From positions 1 through 63,145 of IMG/VR virus record IMGVR_UViG_3300050821_013320: a DNA stretch of 63,145 nucleotides. One strand, 5' to 3'. This document shows, piece by piece, positions 62,116 through 63,145 of the stretch. Source of the DNA: a virus. The position numbers and the translations under genes are program-made. Below the pieces are notes generated by a model. That model was not told the origin of the DNA and searched no databases. It was given only the letters and a program-made list of their open reading frames with translations. How positions within the stretch are numbered: the stretch's first letter is position 1; each line of letters opens with the position of its first letter.

Positions 62116-62433
62116 TTATGATTTGGCCTCATCGGGCCTGAGATCGCGCGTGTTGATTTTGTTCGTTCGACCAGGAGTAGTTTTGTCGATTCGTTCGAAG
62201 TACAATTTTAGACCGTCCTCCACAATTTCCCGCATCGTTCGAATCTCAGTCGCGGCCTGAATTTTCAACCGTTGGTGAAGTTCTGCGTCCATCTCGAATG
62301 TCGCTTTGATCGGTTCGCTCAATCGGTTTTCCTCAAGACCTTCTCCTGGTCGAACGCTCAAACCCTCGCGCGTCAGACCGAACCGCGTTGAGGCTAAATT
62401 ATTGTTGCGTAAAACTGTATTACTGTATACCAT
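62116..62433 (-). CDS. Cassette gene: ribbon-helix-helix DNA-binding protein (105 aa)
   Basis: ATG at 62433 (TTG at 62448 also possible). Core IKATFEMDAELHQRLKIQAA then TIREIVED-like helix has the strand-helix-helix pattern of CopG/Arc repressors. Head LASTRFGLTREGLSVRPGEG and tail LRPDEAKS are repeat-encoded. A candidate regulator of the element's promoters. Confidence 0.65.
   Translation of the reverse strand: MVYSNTVLRNNNLASTRFGLTREGLSVRPGEGLEENRLSEPIKATFEMDAELHQRLKIQAATEIRTMREIVEDGLKLYFERIDKTTPGRTNKINTRDLRPDEAKS
62119..62401 (-). mobile_element. Repeat-bounded cassette 25
   Basis: R-L unit at 62119-62178 and L-R unit at 62343-62401, both A type. Cargo is the ribbon-helix-helix gene. Confidence 0.8.
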
Positions 62434-62478
62434 GGACAACGTGAACAAGACAAGGTTTATTTTTCAAGGGAGAAGTTT

Positions 62479-63111
62479 ATGAGCCAACCCCTACCGGGCG
62501 GAATGTTTATCCAGGTTCCACCGCCGCATCGGAACTTCACTTTCATCGCGGAGCCGCATCAGTTGCGGGAACAGATTGAAAAAGCGGAACATCTCGCGGA
62601 CGCAATCTGGAGGGCGCTGCCGTGTTTTATCCCTGCGACCGCGATTGAACGGATGTCCATCGAATCCGTGGGCGACGTGCTAATGGGCGTTCGGGTGTCA
62701 CTCCGGAATTTCCTCTGCTGCGAGCTGGAACAGAAACTCGCGGACCAGTTGAAGAACCCGCTTCCGACCGAGGAACAGATGCGCGCCGAAATGGAAAAGG
62801 CGATGCGCGGTGTCAAGGTCAAACCGCCGATTGAAGTTCTCTTGCAGGCGCAACAAAAAGTCTCGGCGATTGAAGAGGCAATTCAAAAGATCGAGGAACT
62901 CGACGACGACAATCCCATCAAGGAATACGGCTCCGCGCTCCTGCTTCCGCAATACCGGATGCAACTCGACCAGGAACGCGACTACCTGTCCAGAATTCAG
63001 GCAGCGCTGGAAGAACCGGACGAAACACCGTCGAACGAAGCCAGCGAATCGCCCATGTCGAGCGGTACGGAATCCGGCGAAGGCACAGTACCCGATGAGG
63101 CCAAACCCTAA
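62479..63111 (+). CDS. Hypothetical protein, complete copy (210 aa)
   Basis: GGGAGAAG precedes the ATG. Helical, with a middle region (MSIESVGDVLMGVRVSLRNF, EQKLADQLKNPLPTEEQMRA) and a long C-terminal helix pair (QQKVSAIEEAIQKIEELDDD) shared with the partial gene at 1-303. The C-terminal Glu/Ser-rich end is a type-3-like repeat. Function unknown. Confidence 0.7.
   Translation: MSQPLPGGMFIQVPPPHRNFTFIAEPHQLREQIEKAEHLADAIWRALPCFIPATAIERMSIESVGDVLMGVRVSLRNFLCCELEQKLADQLKNPLPTEEQMRAEMEKAMRGVKVKPPIEVLLQAQQKVSAIEEAIQKIEELDDDNPIKEYGSALLLPQYRMQLDQERDYLSRIQAALEEPDETPSNEASESPMSSGTESGEGTVPDEAKP
63051..63110 (+). repeat. Repeat unit, L-R, type-3-like (solo)
   Basis: CATGTCGAGCGGTACGG as L and CCCGATGAGGCC as R. 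An identical copy lies at 243-302. Encodes the C-terminus of the 210-residue protein. Confidence 0.75.
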
Positions 63112-63145
63112 TCATCGTCCTAAGGCGTTTTGCCTTCTATTCCAG
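63112..63145 (+). promoter_or_regulatory. Start of leader block, cut by window edge
   Basis: Identical to 304-337: CCTAAG at 63119 and the beginning of the AGTACC word at the last base pair (CCAG). Supports joining of the window ends. Confidence 0.5.

Larger units (their letters stand above)
1..63145. repeat. Dispersed 59-bp L/R repeat family (overview)
   Basis: About 78 units lie at gene boundaries on both strands. A unit runs L (CTCCTGGTCG then AACG or GGCG), about 25 variable bases often holding GCGAAGCC, then R (CGATGAGGCC or GACGGAGGCC followed by AAAACAT). Length is nearly constant at 58-60 bp. Three subtypes keep their L and R together: A (GAACG with GATGAGGCC or GACTGAGGCC), G (GGGCG with GACGGAGGCC) and type 3 (GCTGTCGAGAAGTCTCAA with GAACGAGGCC). 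L and R of one unit can pair weakly (GTCG with CGAC or CGAT), so each unit is an imperfect palindrome. 'L-R' below means + strand orientation L first; 'R-L' means the reverse complement. Function is unknown; see findings. Confidence 0.95.

Noticed and set aside
2906-63110. Integron attC sites and a gene-cassette array
   Set aside because: Units stand at gene ends and are weak palindromes, but lack the GTTRRRY/RYYYAAC core, no tyrosine integrase is present, and units are in inverted pairs rather than all in one direction.
2906-63110. CRISPR array
   Set aside because: Copies are spread through 63 kb with genes between them and have two conserved ends around a variable middle; no cas genes are seen.
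2906-63110. Plain rho-independent terminators
   Set aside because: Units have no T-run, are often inside coding frames, and sit before starts as often as after stops.

Overview
WHAT IT IS. The window is 63 kb of gene-dense DNA that reads as one extrachromosomal element or virus rather than a chromosome. Phage-type families are spread over it: a DUF3310-type protein, a Gp37/Gp68-type protein, a GH25 lysozyme, a replication initiator with iterons inside its own gene, a C5 methyltransferase, a helicase-methyltransferase fusion, a HerA-type ATPase, a serine recombinase and a sigma-28-like factor. There is no rRNA and no core metabolism. I could not recognise a terminase, portal, tail tape-measure or tail sheath. 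The many small membrane-anchored proteins, beta-rich candidate virion proteins and a HerA-type ATPase would fit a tailless, membrane-containing virus, but this is inference. The host cannot be named from sequence. Secreted beta-rich proteins and the overall style would suit a soil bacterium such as an Acidobacteriota member (weak inference). The last 340 bases align with the first 337 (98 bases identical, the rest about 85-90 percent by eye), which suggests a circular or terminally redundant molecule of about 62.8 kb.

THE STRIKING FEATURE. Nearly every gene boundary carries a copy of a repeat about 59 bp long, with roughly 78 copies in the window. One end (L) reads CTCCTGGTCGAACG or CTCCTGGTCGGGCG. 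The middle of about 25 bp varies. The other end (R) reads GATGAGGCCAAAACAT or GACGGAGGCCAAAACAT. A third subtype has GCTGTCGAGAAGTCTCAA as L and GAACGAGGCC as R. Units mostly alternate in orientation, so many genes lie in cassettes bounded by inverted units with R outermost (R-L gene L-R). Six cassettes are 'empty': two inverted units around a short similar linker, about 145-152 bp in total. R supplies a Shine-Dalgarno-like GAGG or GGAGG and often the ATG of the next gene, overlapping the stop of the previous one. L read inward supplies AGGAG. The units are translated at the ends of many proteins (tails such as LLVERS...DEAK, heads such as LASSG...SVRPGE). The layout resembles REPIN/BIME elements and mycobacteriophage start-associated sequences, but I know of no described system combining these traits.

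LAYOUT. 1-2.9 kb, + strand: coupled early genes of unknown function. 2.9-9.4 kb, - strand: lysis-type protein, sigma factor, DUF3310 protein, zinc ribbons and small membrane proteins, divided by cassettes. 9.5-12.7 kb, + strand: chain of tiny genes with ATGA or GTGA overlaps, ending at a terminator. 12.85-13.46 kb, -: GH25 endolysin. 13.5-15.3 kb: structured leader RNA, replication initiator with internal iterons, operator-like inverted repeat. 15.3-18.4 kb: Gp37-type protein and a long coiled-coil-rich protein. 18.5-39.4 kb, + strand: probable virion module (transglutaminase-like protein, about a dozen tail-anchored proteins, J-domain protein, glycosyltransferases, basic proteins, beta-rich candidate capsid or spike proteins). 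39.4-45.7 kb, - strand: cytosine methyltransferase with a long overlapping frame, HerA ATPase, serine recombinase. 45.8-48.3 kb, +: helicase-methyltransferase. 48.3-62.4 kb, - strand: secreted beta-propeller, two paralogous secreted proteins, a tRNA-Met-like gene, a cysteine peptidase-like gene split by an IS1595-family element with a perfect 8-bp target duplication, lipoprotein, glycosyltransferase, ribbon-helix-helix regulator. 62.5-63.1 kb, +: a second copy of the gene that opens the window.

REGULATION. A shared block (CCTAAG, 19-20 bp, AGTACC or AGTACT) stands upstream of the + operons at 386, 9564 and 11993 and at the right end, and is a good candidate promoter or operator set for this element.
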